The notes beneath the pieces were generated by a model that saw nothing but the letters and a program-made list of their open reading frames with translations, had not been told where the DNA came from and made no database searches. A program made the position numbers and the translations under genes. DNA of 64,000 nucleotides from Phytophthora hibernalis (lineage: Eukaryota > Oomycota > Peronosporomycetes > Peronosporales > Peronosporaceae): contig JAAKBF010000122.1 in the NCBI GenBank assembly GCA_012656075.1, positions 1-64,000 on the forward strand, in the 5' to 3' direction. Shown here one piece after another: positions 53,426 to 63,700 of the stretch (its first letter is position 1; every line of letters starts with the position of its first letter).

Positions 53426-53947
53426 TGCCTGAGTGATGGTTCCACTAGCAGCTCCGGCAGCAGCCCCACTGGTTCGACTGGATTGGACGAGGGCAGTGAC
53501 TACACAACGAGCGATGCTGGCAGCGAGGTTGACGGATCCATCGCCATTGATGAGGGCAGCAATTCTGTCCCGAAGAGTCCACCTTCGACGGGATCCGGCA
53601 GAGTTCCGGGTGTCCAGACTAGCAGTGAGGGATCAGCAGACATCACTGAAGGCAGCAACTCGCAACCGGGTAGCAACATTGAGTTCCCCATGGTTCTGGC
53701 AGCGAATCTAACGGCTTCAAGGCTGGGTGAAGTAGTGGTCCCACACCGTCCACGCGTGCCCTTTCCCAAGGTTCGGGTGTCGATACACAATGAGGCGGGT
53801 GGACAGCCCCTTTCGAATATCCGTGTGGGCGCACTTATATTGGTGGTGCTAAACTTAGACCGTTGGGTGGCGAAACACCGGCCTCCGTAGCTGAGCTTGC
53901 CCGAGGACGGCGCCCAATCTATTATGGGCACGTAGGACGACGAAAAC
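53426..53947 (+). other. Unassigned Ser/Gly-rich ORF
   Basis: ORF 53,483-53,890 (MDEGSDYTTSDAGSEVDGS, then SSEGSADITEGSNSQPGSN) has several GSN/EGS repeats and no known domain. It stands between the OTC and Nup85 pseudogenes and could be a chance frame or transposon-derived sequence. Confidence 0.3.
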
Positions 53948-55015
53948 AGCGGAATGATTGAGGAACCTGAGTTGACCAAGGCGATCAAGTACTTAGCCAA
54001 GCTACACGCACAGATCCAGTCCCTCAAGAGCAACGTTCGAGAGCAGACGAAGCCGCTGGGCGCGATAAGATTGGCGCGCTCCAGCCGCGAGTACCACGAG
54101 GCGCTTGAGACATCTGGTTGGCGCTAGAAGACCATCTGGAGGGCGACGCCGATGAGGAAGACGAGTTCCTGGATCTGCTCAAGGTGTCGCTGTGGCATCT
54201 GTGCGAGTTGTTGCTGCTGCTTGGCGGCACGCGTGGAGGCGACCGCGCACTGGGCTACGGATTGGCGCAGTGGCTGCAGGAGTACTACTGCAGCGCCCTG
54301 CTGAAGCGGACGCAGGAGGAGGGCGAGAGGCTCAAGAAGCAGCCCAAGCCCGAGCTGGACCCGGCCATCTAGGCAACGATCCAGAGCCTCGTGATGGCTG
54401 GCAGTGGCCCGATCACCGCGACGCTGCTGGCGATGCACTCCAGCTATAAGTCGCTGTTCTCGCACGCCGCCGGCTCATTAACAGGCGCGTCCATGAAGGC
54501 GGCGTTCAGGGTTGTGCAGAAGCTGCTGCTGTCCATGCCTGGACGTGCAGGAGCAGACGTGAGTGATGGGGACCTGGAACGACGCGTGCTAGTACCTGCT
54601 CCACACGGACGGCTGCGTCTAGTCGAACGCCGGGTTAACAAAGCTGCTGGTGATAATAGCGGCCAAGGAGGTGGTGTTGGAGAGCCATGCGACGAGCTGG
54701 TACGAGCTCATGATGGTGCGGCTGTTTCTGGATGAACCCAAGACCATCGCGCACCGCTTCGAGTTCTTGATGGCCAACTGCTTCCGCTCCTAGCACCCCC
54801 AGGAGAAAAAGATGAACAGCTTCGACCGTTGTCCAGGCTATCATGCAGTGCGACATCCAGAGCGCGTTGAAGGACATCACTACGCTGGGCTTCTCATGGA
54901 TGGTCGCTTACCTGAAAGACCTGGTGCAGAAGAGCAACGCGATTGTGGCCGATGAACTGGTGCCGCAGGCTGATTGCAACTTGCGAGAACACGTTTCCTA
55001 CTGCAGTACGCCATA
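53948..55015 (+). pseudogene. Nup85-like nucleoporin, pseudogene
   Basis: Plus-strand frames read EEPELTKAIKYLAKLHAQIQ, ARSSREYHEALETSGW, DLLKVSLWHLCELLLLLGG, LAQWLQEYYCSALLKR, IQSLVMAGSGPITATLLAMH, then SNAGLTKLLVIIAAKEVVLE, WYELMMVRLFLDEPKTIAHR and, near 54,960, LREHVLLQYAIEIG. The order of helical blocks (LW-LCE, QSLVMAG, LLxxHSS, WYELMM, QYAIEIG) fits Nup85 of the Y-complex scaffold. Premature stops replace Trp/Lys codons (for example TAG at 54,370-54,372) and there are frameshifts. It is recognised by block pattern only, so Nup85 is likely rather than certain. Confidence 0.6.
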
Positions 55016-56185
55016 GAGATCGGCCGAGCAGCGGCATTTGGCGATCGCAGGAGTGCAAGACCAAAAAGAAATGTGCGTCTGCCTTTCCGTAGATGCTGCT
55101 CGGAAACCACCTCGATGAAGCTGATGCTCTGCAGCGCAGTTTTGGAGGAGTGCAACGACACAAACTCTCTTCTGATGGTGCACGAAGCAGTGAAGAAGAT
55201 TCAAGACAGTATTGTTCAATGGGATTCACGATTCTGTATCTACACTCTCGGGACACGTCTGATGGCGCGCAAGGTCTGGAGTCTGCGAGCCTTGCTGAGG
55301 TAAGAACATGACCCTGCGTGCCGACGCCAAGCCAACCCTTGACGAGCTTGGCTCGGAGTTTCTCTTTGGTAAGGGCTGTAGCGATTAGATCTCCGTACGG
55401 CGGAGCCAGGGGGCGATTGCAATGCCCTTCGTGGTGGGGAAGAACCCCGCAGGGCATGAGCAGAAGGGGCCGGCGATGAGTTCGCTGGCAAGTCAGCCGC
55501 AGCTCCACGTGAAGTCGCCATGGCGAAGCTCTTTTCACACTGCTAGGCGTCAATGGGTTCACGGCAGCTTCTGGCGCACTGACTTTTGGACTTTTGGACA
55601 CTTCTAAACTGTTTAAAACGTTTGGTTTGGTGCATTTAAAACGTTCTTTACTATTCCAATCCAAATCTCTAATTTCGCGCGTCGAGCCAGCACTGCTCGA
55701 TCAGAGGAAGCCTCTCCTACTCCCTACACCACATCATAAACGGGGTGGCGATGGCTATAAGAAGGTTGGCATGGTGCAGCTCCTATGTAGGAGGAGGACG
55801 ACAGAGATTTGGCGTGTGGGCGAATGTCGACAAATTTATCGGAGGTGAAGTACCGGTACGAGAAATGCAATAAATTGACCCCAACACAAAGATGAAGACT
55901 CCAGACTGTCATATCCTGAGAAATGAGAAGAACGCGTTCAAGAGAGCAGATGACCGGGAGCGACAACCCAAACGCAAATCCCTTTAACGGCGTCACGCAG
56001 TGCTAAAATGGTGATAACAGCAGCAACAGCAGCCGTAACTCCACCGAGGTGATCCAAGAGGAGGCCAATAAGTCCGTCGCAAACTACTTTTACAGCTCTG
56101 TGGTTTCATATCGGGCGACCAGTCCGCAGTTTACGTTAGTGAAATGAGAAAGTTGATCGAAGAGCTGGGATATCGTCACGGTGGC
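55016..56185. other. Intergenic, no gene recognised
   Basis: ORF 54,974-55,303 contains LEECNDTNSLLMVHEAVKKI, possibly more of the preceding pseudogene, but not identifiable. An antisense ORF at 54,894-55,664 has TALTKEKLRAKLVKGWLG. No clear domain. The 5' part of the kinase pseudogene should begin near 56,000 but is unrecognisable. Confidence 0.35.
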
Positions 56186-56935
56186 AGTCGATGGATGTAC
56201 TACATCAGAAGAACATTCACTGTATACTGGTTGCACCGAATATGCTAACGTTCAGACTGGTAGCGGTGAAGGCTATCCGTCTATACGACCAAAATGACCG
56301 AGATCAAAATGGTGTGCGAGCTCAAGTCGCTTTACGTGAATTTGTGCCAGTCCCCTCTTCTTCGGTGGGAGAATCCTCGAGAACTTGTTTTTTACAACGC
56401 GTACACAAACCTGGAGGCTTCCATGTCTATCGTGCTTGAGTACATGGATGGCGGATCACTAGGAAACTATGTGTGTGTGCGTTATTGCATGAACACCACC
56501 AGCTCCATCGCGATATCAAGCTCAACAACATGCTCATCAATTACCGAGGACAAGTGAACGTGTTCGTTTCGTACTCCAGAGGCTATCAGTTTCCTTTTCT
56601 AATCGTGGCAGTACCCGAAGATATCGGACTTTGGCATTTCTCGGGACCTCGAGAGTATTTTGTCCAAGGCGACGATATTCACCGGCACGCTTCTGTAAGT
56701 GCTTGATCTGTGTTACCCAGATTTGTTTGCCTGACCTGACCGATAACTCTATTCTTTTCTGACAGGTACATGGCACCCGAAAGAATTAGCGGTGGTACGT
56801 ATTCGTACCCGTCCGATATCTGATCGTTTCGCTGTCATGACGTGTGCCATCGGCAAACTGCCAGTTCCAAATCTACATGTAGATGACTACTAGGGTGTTG
56901 TGCATGCCGTACAAGAAGCCATACAAGCAAGAGGG
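56186..56935 (+). pseudogene. MAPKK-like kinase, pseudogene copy
   Basis: It matches the intact kinase at 62.3-63.1 kb almost base for base in blocks. TFRLVAVKAIRLYDQ (56,240) corresponds to TFRLVAVKVIRVYDQ. ELKSLYVNL, VFYNAYTNLEASMSIVLEYM, GGSLGNYV, LHEHHQLHRDIKLNNMLINY (HRD box retained) and APERISGGTYSYPSDI follow. The third intron is retained (56,694-56,764, gtaagtgcttgatc...ttctgacag), proving a DNA-level duplication. Deletions remove most of the alpha-C to catalytic-loop linker, and frameshifts and a stop (TGATCG for TGGTCG at 56,821) inactivate it. The B-box/SAM exon is not visible upstream. Confidence 0.9.
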
Positions 56936-57146
56936 GGATTCTTAATGTATCTTTTCGGAAGTGCTTGGAAAATACGGGAAATCGGAATACATGGTCTAGT
57001 CGACTTGACTCGACCATGGATTCCGACCGTGGACGACATACGGGTTTGGTCACGTGAGATCTTCCACGAAATCGGTCCTCAAAAGGCGCGAGAGAAGATC
57101 GCAGTACTGTGGACCACAGTCTGCGGTAGGCAACGCAGTCCGCTGC

Positions 57147-57154
57147 TTCATTTC
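57147..57154 (+). promoter_or_regulatory. Oomycete initiator of the repeat gene
   Basis: TTCATTTC fits YTCANTYY, 31 bp before ATG 57,185. The same spacing and flank occur at the 40.4-kb paralogue. Confidence 0.6.
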
Positions 57155-57184
57155 ACAAGATCTTCTCAAACCAACACAACAGGC

Positions 57185-59476
57185 ATGCGGTCTCTTGGTT
57201 GGCTCCGACTGGTATTTGGGATAGGTCTCACTCTACAACGCGGCAGCGGACTTAAGACTGCGGTTGTTGTCTACGAAAACAGCTCGTGCTCGGAACCCGC
57301 TGTGTCCGTGACACTGACGAGCTCACTCACATGTACACCCCAGCCTAATCACTACGATCCCGTCTGCGTAAAAGGCGAAACTGCGTACAGTGTCTCCGAC
57401 TGCACCAACTACAACAAAGGAGGTTGGGATGACGTTGGACTAGTCAGTGGAGCTTTCGGCGGATATTACGGATATTCATATCTGGGCGTGGAGAAATATA
57501 TTTTGGGGCGATGCGGCCAATACGACTTTATCGAAAGCGCAACGATGTACCGGCTGGACGAAAACTGCTACTCTAACGCAGCAGGAACGGCAAGCCACAA
57601 ACTTACGCTGTCTCACTCGGCTATTATCACGACGTACAGCGATGCAACTTGTACGAACGTTGCGACCACTACCACGGTTCACCAATCATCCATCGGTGCG
57701 AATCGATACGGGTTATGTATCGATGAAATGACGGCTTTCATTGGTGGAGTCCAGCTCAACTTCACCACCGTCGCTAGTTATGACGACGACATGTGCTTGA
57801 CCACGCCGACCCAGATTAGATTTTCGCAAGATTTCAAGTGTTTGGGCACAGCCAACGCGCCGTGCCAGGCTGATGGTGGTTCGCACTTCTCGACTTCGAG
57901 CTGTGCGAGCAACTTCTTTAACTACTCGGCGACAGCGTTCGGTACGAACAGTCCGTACATTATTGTGGAAGATTTCCGCAATCCATGGTGCAACGATGTG
58001 GAGTTAGTGACGGTATACTCGGCTGATGGTTCATGCCATACAAGCGGGGACGGCACGACGAGTTTCCGAGCATTCATCAACATGGCTGATAGCACGGCGG
58101 CCATTACGACGTATTCGGATCTGGGGTGCATCTCCGTGGCTAGTGAGACCAGCTTGGACAGCCAGACTATCTCATCATCGCCGTGCTTGAATCGGGATTG
58201 CGATTCCGCGTACGGCTGCACTCGTCGATACGCTGCGGGTGGCCTGGGGGAACCTTCATCGCAGGGTCGCAAGACTGCTGTTGTTGTCTACGAAAACAGC
58301 TCGTGCTCGGAACCCGCTGTGTCCGTGACACTGACGAGCTCACTCACATGTACACCCCAGCCTAATCACTACGATCCCGTCTGCGTAAAAGGCGAAACTG
58401 CGTACAGTGTCTCCGACTGCACCAACTACAACAAAGGAGGTTGGGATGACGTTGGACTAGTCAGTGGAGCTTTCGGCGGATATTACGGATATTCATATCT
58501 GGGCGTGGAGAAATATATTTTGGGGCGATGCGGCCAATACGACTTTATCGAAAGCGCAACGATGTACCGGCTGGACGAAAACTGCTACTCTAACGCAGCA
58601 GGAACGGCAAGCCACAAACTTACGCTGTCTCACTCGGCTATTATCACGACGTACAGCGATGCAACTTGTACGAACGTTGCGACCACTACCACGGTTCACC
58701 AATCATCCATCGGTGCGAATCGATACGGGTTATGTATCGATGAAATGACGGCTTTCATTGGTGGAGTCCAGCTCAACTTCACCACCGTCGCTAGTTATGA
58801 CGACGACATGTGCTTGACCACGCCGACCCAGATTAGATTTTCGCAAGATTTCAAGTGTTTGGGCACAGCCAACGCGCCGTGCCAGGCTGATGGTGGTTCG
58901 CACTTCTCGACTTCGAGCTGTGCGAGCAACTTCTTTAACTACTCGGCGACAGCGTTCGGTACGAACAGTCCGTACATTATTGTGGAAGATTTCCGCAATC
59001 CATGGTGCAACGATGTGGAGTTAGTGACGGTATACTCGGCTGATGGTTCATGCCATACAAGCGGGGACGGCACGACGAGTTTCCGAGCATTCATCAACAT
59101 GGCTGATAGCACGGCGGCCATTACGACGTATTCGGATCTGGGGTGCATCTCCGTGGCTAGTGAGACCAGCTTGGACAGCCAGACTATCTCATCATCGCCG
59201 TGCTTGAATCGGGATTGCGATTCCGCGTACGGCTGCACTCGTAGATATGCTGTGGGTGGCCTGGGGGAACCTTCATCGCAGGGTCGCAAGACTGCTGTTG
59301 TTGTCTACGAAAACAGCTCGTGCTCGGAACCCGCTGTGTCCGTGACACTGACGAGCTCACTCACATGTACACCCCAGCCTAATCACTACGATCCCGTCTG
59401 CGTAAAGGCGAAACTGCGTACAGTGTCTCCGACTGCACCAACTACAACAAAGGAGGTTGGGATGACGTTGGACTAG
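57185..59476 (+). CDS. Secreted Cys-rich repeat protein, open part (two and a fraction units)
   Basis: The preferred start, ATG 57,185 (MRSLGWLRLVFGIGLTLQRG), has an initiator upstream and equals the paralogue's start; the frame is open from 56,900. A hydrophobic N-terminus suggests secretion. The body consists of 339-residue units, each with two related modules of about 170 residues: module 1 starts LKTAVVVYENSSCSEPAVSV, module 2 starts FTTVASYDDDMCLTTPTQ. Both have spaced cysteines and a late PCLNRDCDSAYGCTRRYA end. Unit 1 is 57,254-58,270, unit 2 58,271-59,287, and unit 3 begins at 59,288. The frame ends at 59,476 because unit 3 lacks one A in an AAAA run near 59,404. Such modules form ectodomains of oomycete TKL-type receptor-like kinases (inference). 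No membrane segment is seen here. Confidence 0.85.
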   Translation: MRSLGWLRLVFGIGLTLQRGSGLKTAVVVYENSSCSEPAVSVTLTSSLTCTPQPNHYDPVCVKGETAYSVSDCTNYNKGGWDDVGLVSGAFGGYYGYSYLGVEKYILGRCGQYDFIESATMYRLDENCYSNAAGTASHKLTLSHSAIITTYSDATCTNVATTTTVHQSSIGANRYGLCIDEMTAFIGGVQLNFTTVASYDDDMCLTTPTQIRFSQDFKCLGTANAPCQADGGSHFSTSSCASNFFNYSATAFGTNSPYIIVEDFRNPWCNDVELVTVYSADGSCHTSGDGTTSFRAFINMADSTAAITTYSDLGCISVASETSLDSQTISSSPCLNRDCDSAYGCTRRYAAGGLGEPSSQGRKTAVVVYENSSCSEPAVSVTLTSSLTCTPQPNHYDPVCVKGETAYSVSDCTNYNKGGWDDVGLVSGAFGGYYGYSYLGVEKYILGRCGQYDFIESATMYRLDENCYSNAAGTASHKLTLSHSAIITTYSDATCTNVATTTTVHQSSIGANRYGLCIDEMTAFIGGVQLNFTTVASYDDDMCLTTPTQIRFSQDFKCLGTANAPCQADGGSHFSTSSCASNFFNYSATAFGTNSPYIIVEDFRNPWCNDVELVTVYSADGSCHTSGDGTTSFRAFINMADSTAAITTYSDLGCISVASETSLDSQTISSSPCLNRDCDSAYGCTRRYAVGGLGEPSSQGRKTAVVVYENSSCSEPAVSVTLTSSLTCTPQPNHYDPVCVKAKLRTVSPTAPTTTKEVGMTLD

Positions 59477-60303
59477 TCAGTGGAGCTTTCGGCGGATATT
59501 ACGGATATTCATATCTGGGCGTGGAGAAATATATTTTGGGGCGATGCGGCCAATACGACTTTATCGAAAGCGCAACGATGTACCGGCTGGACGAAAACTG
59601 CTACTCTAACGCAGCAGGAACGGCAAGCCACAAACTTACGCTGTCTCACTCGGCTATTATCACGACGTACAGCGATGCAACTTGTACGAACGTTGCGACC
59701 ACTACCACGGTTCACCAATCATCCATCGGTGCGAATCGATACGGGTTATGTATCGATGAAATGACGGCTTTCATTGGTGGAGTCCAGCTCAACTTCACCA
59801 CCGTCGCTAGTTATGACGACGACATGTGCTTGACCACGCCGACCCAGATTAGATTTTCGCAAGATTTCAAGTGTTTGGGCACAGCCAACGCGCCGTGCCA
59901 GGCTGATGGTGGTTCGCACTTCTCGACTTCGAGCTGTGCGAGCAACTTCTTTAACTACTCGGCGACAGCGTTCGGTACGAACAGTCCGTACATTATTGTG
60001 GAAGATTTCCGCAATCCATGGTGCAACGATGTGGAGTTAGTGACGGTATACTCGGCTGATGGTTCATGCCATACAAGCGGGGACGGCACGACGAGTTTCC
60101 GAGCATTCATCAACATGGCTGATAGCACGGCGGCCATTACGACGTATTCGGATCTGGGGTGCATCTCCGTGGCTAGTGAGACCAGCTTGGACAGCCATAC
60201 TATCTCATCATCGCCGTGCTTGAATCGGGATTGCGATTCCGCGTACGGCTGCACTCGTAGATATGCTGTGGGTGGCCTGGGGCCCCACTGGCACTGGGAA
60301 AGA
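57254..60303 (+). repeat. Three tandem 1,017-bp units, almost identical
   Basis: Unit starts (aagactgcxgttgttgtctac) are at 57,254, 58,271 and 59,288, giving periods of 1,017 and 1,017. The third unit is 1,016 bp because of a single-base deletion. Differences by eye are a handful: unit 1 ends cgtcgatacgctgcgggtgg where units 2 and 3 have cgtagatatgctgtgggtgg; unit 3 has one change, agccatact for agccagact. The period is a multiple of 3. Confidence 0.97.
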
Positions 60304-61125
60304 AGAAAGCAGTTGTGGTGTACGAAGATAATTTGTGTGCTGTGACTCCGACTGTTCTGACGATTACAACTACGCTGCAGTGTACTTCTCTCTCTTCTCC
60401 TGTGTGTGACACCCTGTTTGCCGGCCCGAATGCAGTATATCAAGCACGTGAGTGCATCGACAACGTGGACGACTATGTCGATTTGAAATTTCGATCCACC
60501 CCTATCTGATCGTAGAATACTACGCGAATGGCACAAACTGCCAAGTGCAAAACAACGTTACGATGTATGCTGGCGACGGCAAGTGCCATCTCAGTCCAAG
60601 CTACGGAAAATATATCGCATTATCGTCGAAACCCGACGGTTCTGTCCTTATATGGACATATCCGACATCGTCTTGCAACGCCCAGGACCCAGACGCGGTT
60701 GTGTTCGTGCTCGACAGTTGGAATATCAACACTGGAAAGTGCAACGATAACCAGATTTTCGGACCAGCAAGATGCCTCTGGCAACAGAGCTCAACACCCC
60801 ACCCACGACAACTCCTGCACCACAAACCTGCACTCCATGTTCAACTTCAACTCCAACTCCAATACCAACCCCGACGCCAACTCCAATTCCAACAGCAGGA
60901 CCTCCGCCGATCACAGTCCCGATCGAAGATGACACCGAGGCCCGACTGAAGATCATGTTCCCGACTGGCTCTGGGAGTCACCCCCACCGAGAGTCTTCGT
61001 CAGCGACGGCCGCTACCACCACCAGCGCTCCCCAGACCACCGTTTCCCGTAGTTCTGTACCTTTTCATTCTTTATCGTTTCCCCAGAAAAATAATGTCCA
61101 CTTTCAATATCAAATGTCCAACTAA
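59407..61125 (+). pseudogene. Out-of-frame continuation of the repeat gene and Pro/Thr stalk
   Basis: After the missing A, unit 3 continues in another frame to 60,345. A divergent fourth unit follows in two further frames: KKAVVVYEDNLCAVTPTV (60,303 on), then, after a frameshift near 60,500, YLIVEYYANGTNCQ and YAGDGKCHLSPSYGKYIA. After another shift near 60,765 the frame 60,772-61,125 gives a Pro/Thr-rich stalk (TPPTTTPAPQTCTPCSTSTP, repeated TPIPTPTP). In related proteins such a stalk would lead to a membrane helix. None is seen; the frame runs into the promoter of the kinase gene. Confidence 0.8.
61064..61071 (+). promoter_or_regulatory. Oomycete initiator of the MAPKK-like gene
   Basis: TTCATTCT fits YTCANTYY, 23 bp before ATG 61,094, and it supports that start over the internal ATG at 61,277. 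Confidence 0.55.
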
Positions 61126-63553
61126 ACAATGGAAACAAATTCCCCAAATCCGTATGTCATATCCCGAGTTTTCCACGTTTTCCCAAATTCCAAACATGCC
61201 ATTCCGAAAGGATACTTTCGAGCATGAAGAGCCCCCTCCTACCGCCGACACTTGCCTGTACGGGTCCGTCGTGGGCATGGACAAGCTTTTAGCACTGGAT
61301 CTGTCCAGCAACCAATCCATCCACCTCTCTCCACCTTCAGAATGCGACGAGTGCGAGCAGAGACCGGCTCAAGTGACCTGCGACGACTGCGGCCTCGTGT
61401 ACTGCGCCCAGTGCGACGTCCACAGACACCGCAAAGGGAAACTGCAATTGCACCAGCGAGTACAGATCACGAGCAAGAGAACCGAAGCTTCAGACCTCGA
61501 AAAAGTCGACGAGGAACCGGAAAATTCCATCGCTAACTGGAAAATCTGCGACGTGTGTCAATGGCTGGAAACCCACGACCTCGAACTCTTTGTGCAGGAG
61601 GCACAGCGCCAACAACTCACTGGAGCAACTTTACTGAGCTCTGAGGGGCTGGACATGTTCCTGGATGCAGCTACGGGGGTGAGTCGCGGACATAAGAAGA
61701 AATTGCAGAGGGAGGTGCACAAACTCCAAATTTCAGGGAAAGAAGAGAACATTCCTCCTATACCAGCACCTTCACCCCCGGTTGAACGTGCTACCAACTC
61801 GATGCGACGTATTGGACTGAACTTACGAGTCGATGTGGAGCCGGTGGCAGCGAAGCCTCCGCCACGGCGTGCGACGATTTTGCAGCCGTTGGGACTTGGA
61901 CAATTGAAAATTGATGTTGGGGAAGATCGAGGAGCCATCTCGGCTCCGAAGAGAACTGCAGGAGGCAGACAGGCTTCGAGTAATTTGGGGCTGGATATTG
62001 CACAGGTGAAGAAGGAGGAGAAGACGGTGGCTGCGTCGTTCGACTTCTCAGCTACGGGAAGATTGCAGACTCAAGGATTCGAGATCGATGTACGCACTCG
62101 ATACTGATAGTTGGTCTGGTTGATGCGATGGGCTATTAAACTAACTTGTGTTTTGTGAATTGTAGACGCGTGGAATTGCGAACGCACCGTTTGCGAACCC
62201 TCAGCAACGACAAGTTGGCTCGAAGAAGCTGGTATCGGCAGCAGAAGCAATCAGCACAAGGGATTATCTGCTACTGCTGGAGGAGTTAGGCCATGGAGCG
62301 GGCGGGAAAGTGTATAAGGCGTTGTACATGCCAACGTTCAGACTGGTAGCGGTGAAGGTCATCCGCGTATACGATCAGAAGAAGCGCCATCAAATGGTGC
62401 GCGAGCTCAAGTCGCTTTACGTGAATTTTGTTCCTCTTGCTACTGCGGCATTCCCATCTTCTTCGACGGGAGAAGCATCGGCTGCTGTACAAGCAGCGTG
62501 CGGAGAACTTGTGGTTTTCTACGACGCGTACACAAACCCGGAGGTGGGCTCCGTGTCTATCGTGCTTGAGTACATGGATGGCGGATCACTAGAAGACTAT
62601 GTGCAGTCTGCTACTGAGGGCGCAGGCTGCCTGTCCGAAAAGGAGATCGCGAACGTCGCAGCGTGTGGGTTAAAGGGGCTAGCGTTTTTGCATGAGCACC
62701 ACCAGCTCCATCGTGACATCAAGCTCAGCAACATGCTCATCAATTACCGAGGACAAGTGAAGGTAAGTTAGCATGCTCATTTCGTTCACCAGTGACTTTC
62801 TGTTTTCTTTCTTAATCGTGGCGTTACTCGTAGATATCGGACTTTGGCATTTCTCGAGACCTCGAGAGTACTTTGGCCAAGGCGACGACGTTCACAGGCA
62901 CGCTTCTGTAAGTGCTTGATCTGTGCTACGATTCGTTTGCCTGATCTGACTGATAAGTCTATTCTTTTGCTGACAGGTACATGGCGCCTGAAAGAATCAG
63001 CGGTGGCACATATTCATACCCGTCGGATATCTGGTCGTTTGGCTTGGCCGTAATGGCGTGTGCCATCGGTAAACTGCCAGTTCCTACTCAAGATGGATAC
63101 TGGGGTGTCGTGCATGCCGTACAAGAGAAACCATCACCGCGTCTCAAGGACTATGGCGATCACTTTTCTCCCGAACTCTGCGATTTCCTGGACCAATGTC
63201 TGCAGAAGAATCCGATGTACCGGCCTCCTGCTGCCCGTCTCCTCGAGCACCCGTTTATCAAGAAGAACTATTCGCCACGGGAGCAAGCCAACGTGCGATT
63301 GAGCCGAGATCGGCAGCCACTAACCGCTAAAGCGCTCGAGCGCAATCGTCTAGAGATGCGAAATATCGCTGAGAAGGCCCAAAGTTGGTGTCGCGACCAT
63401 GCTGACGCTTTACGGCGGCTATCGTCGGAATCTGGAGATGACTTGAAATATGCGTCGAATCAGAGTAAGGTTGAGGCTCTAGCCACGCAGCTACGCTTGC
63501 CAGCCGATGAGGTGGCGACGCATTTCAACTTTCTGGAGGAGTATTGCAAATAA
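61094..63553 (+). CDS. B-box/SAM-domain MAP kinase kinase-like protein kinase, four exons
   Basis: Exons 61,094-62,089, 62,166-62,762, 62,834-62,907 and 62,977-63,553 join in frame over introns of 76, 71 and 69 bp with GT-AG ends. N-terminal B-box zinc finger: CDECEQRPAQVTCDDCGLVY then CAQCDVHRHRKGKLQLH. SAM domain: WKICDVCQWLETHDLELFV to HKKKLQREVHKL. Kinase: G-loop GHGAGGKVYKAL, Lys in VAVKVIRVYD, HRDIKLSNM, DFGISRD, and an activation loop STLAKATTFTGTLLYMAPER whose spacing is typical of MAPKKs (STE7). A basic tail ends THFNFLEEYCK. It likely phosphorylates a MAP kinase. The B-box and SAM regions suggest partner binding. Start 61,277 (MDKLLALDLSSNQ) is an alternative. Confidence 0.93.
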
Positions 63554-63700
63554 TCGTAGCTGTGCTCTACCTGTATCGATTGGGTTCTTATTTGCCTAAC
63601 TCAATGTGGTGTAGTCTGACCTGTCTACTTGTTTGTTCCGATTCAGTTGGCTTTCAGCTCCTAGGTCACTTCGGAAAGTGCGTCGTTGGAACAATTCAAG

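Noticed and set aside
53483..53890. Ser/Gly-rich ORF as a host gene
   Set aside because: No domain, no initiator, located between two pseudogenes; kept only as unassigned.
60772..61125. Pro/Thr-rich ORF as a separate gene
   Set aside because: It is the stalk of the preceding Cys-rich protein in a shifted frame and overlaps the next gene's promoter.
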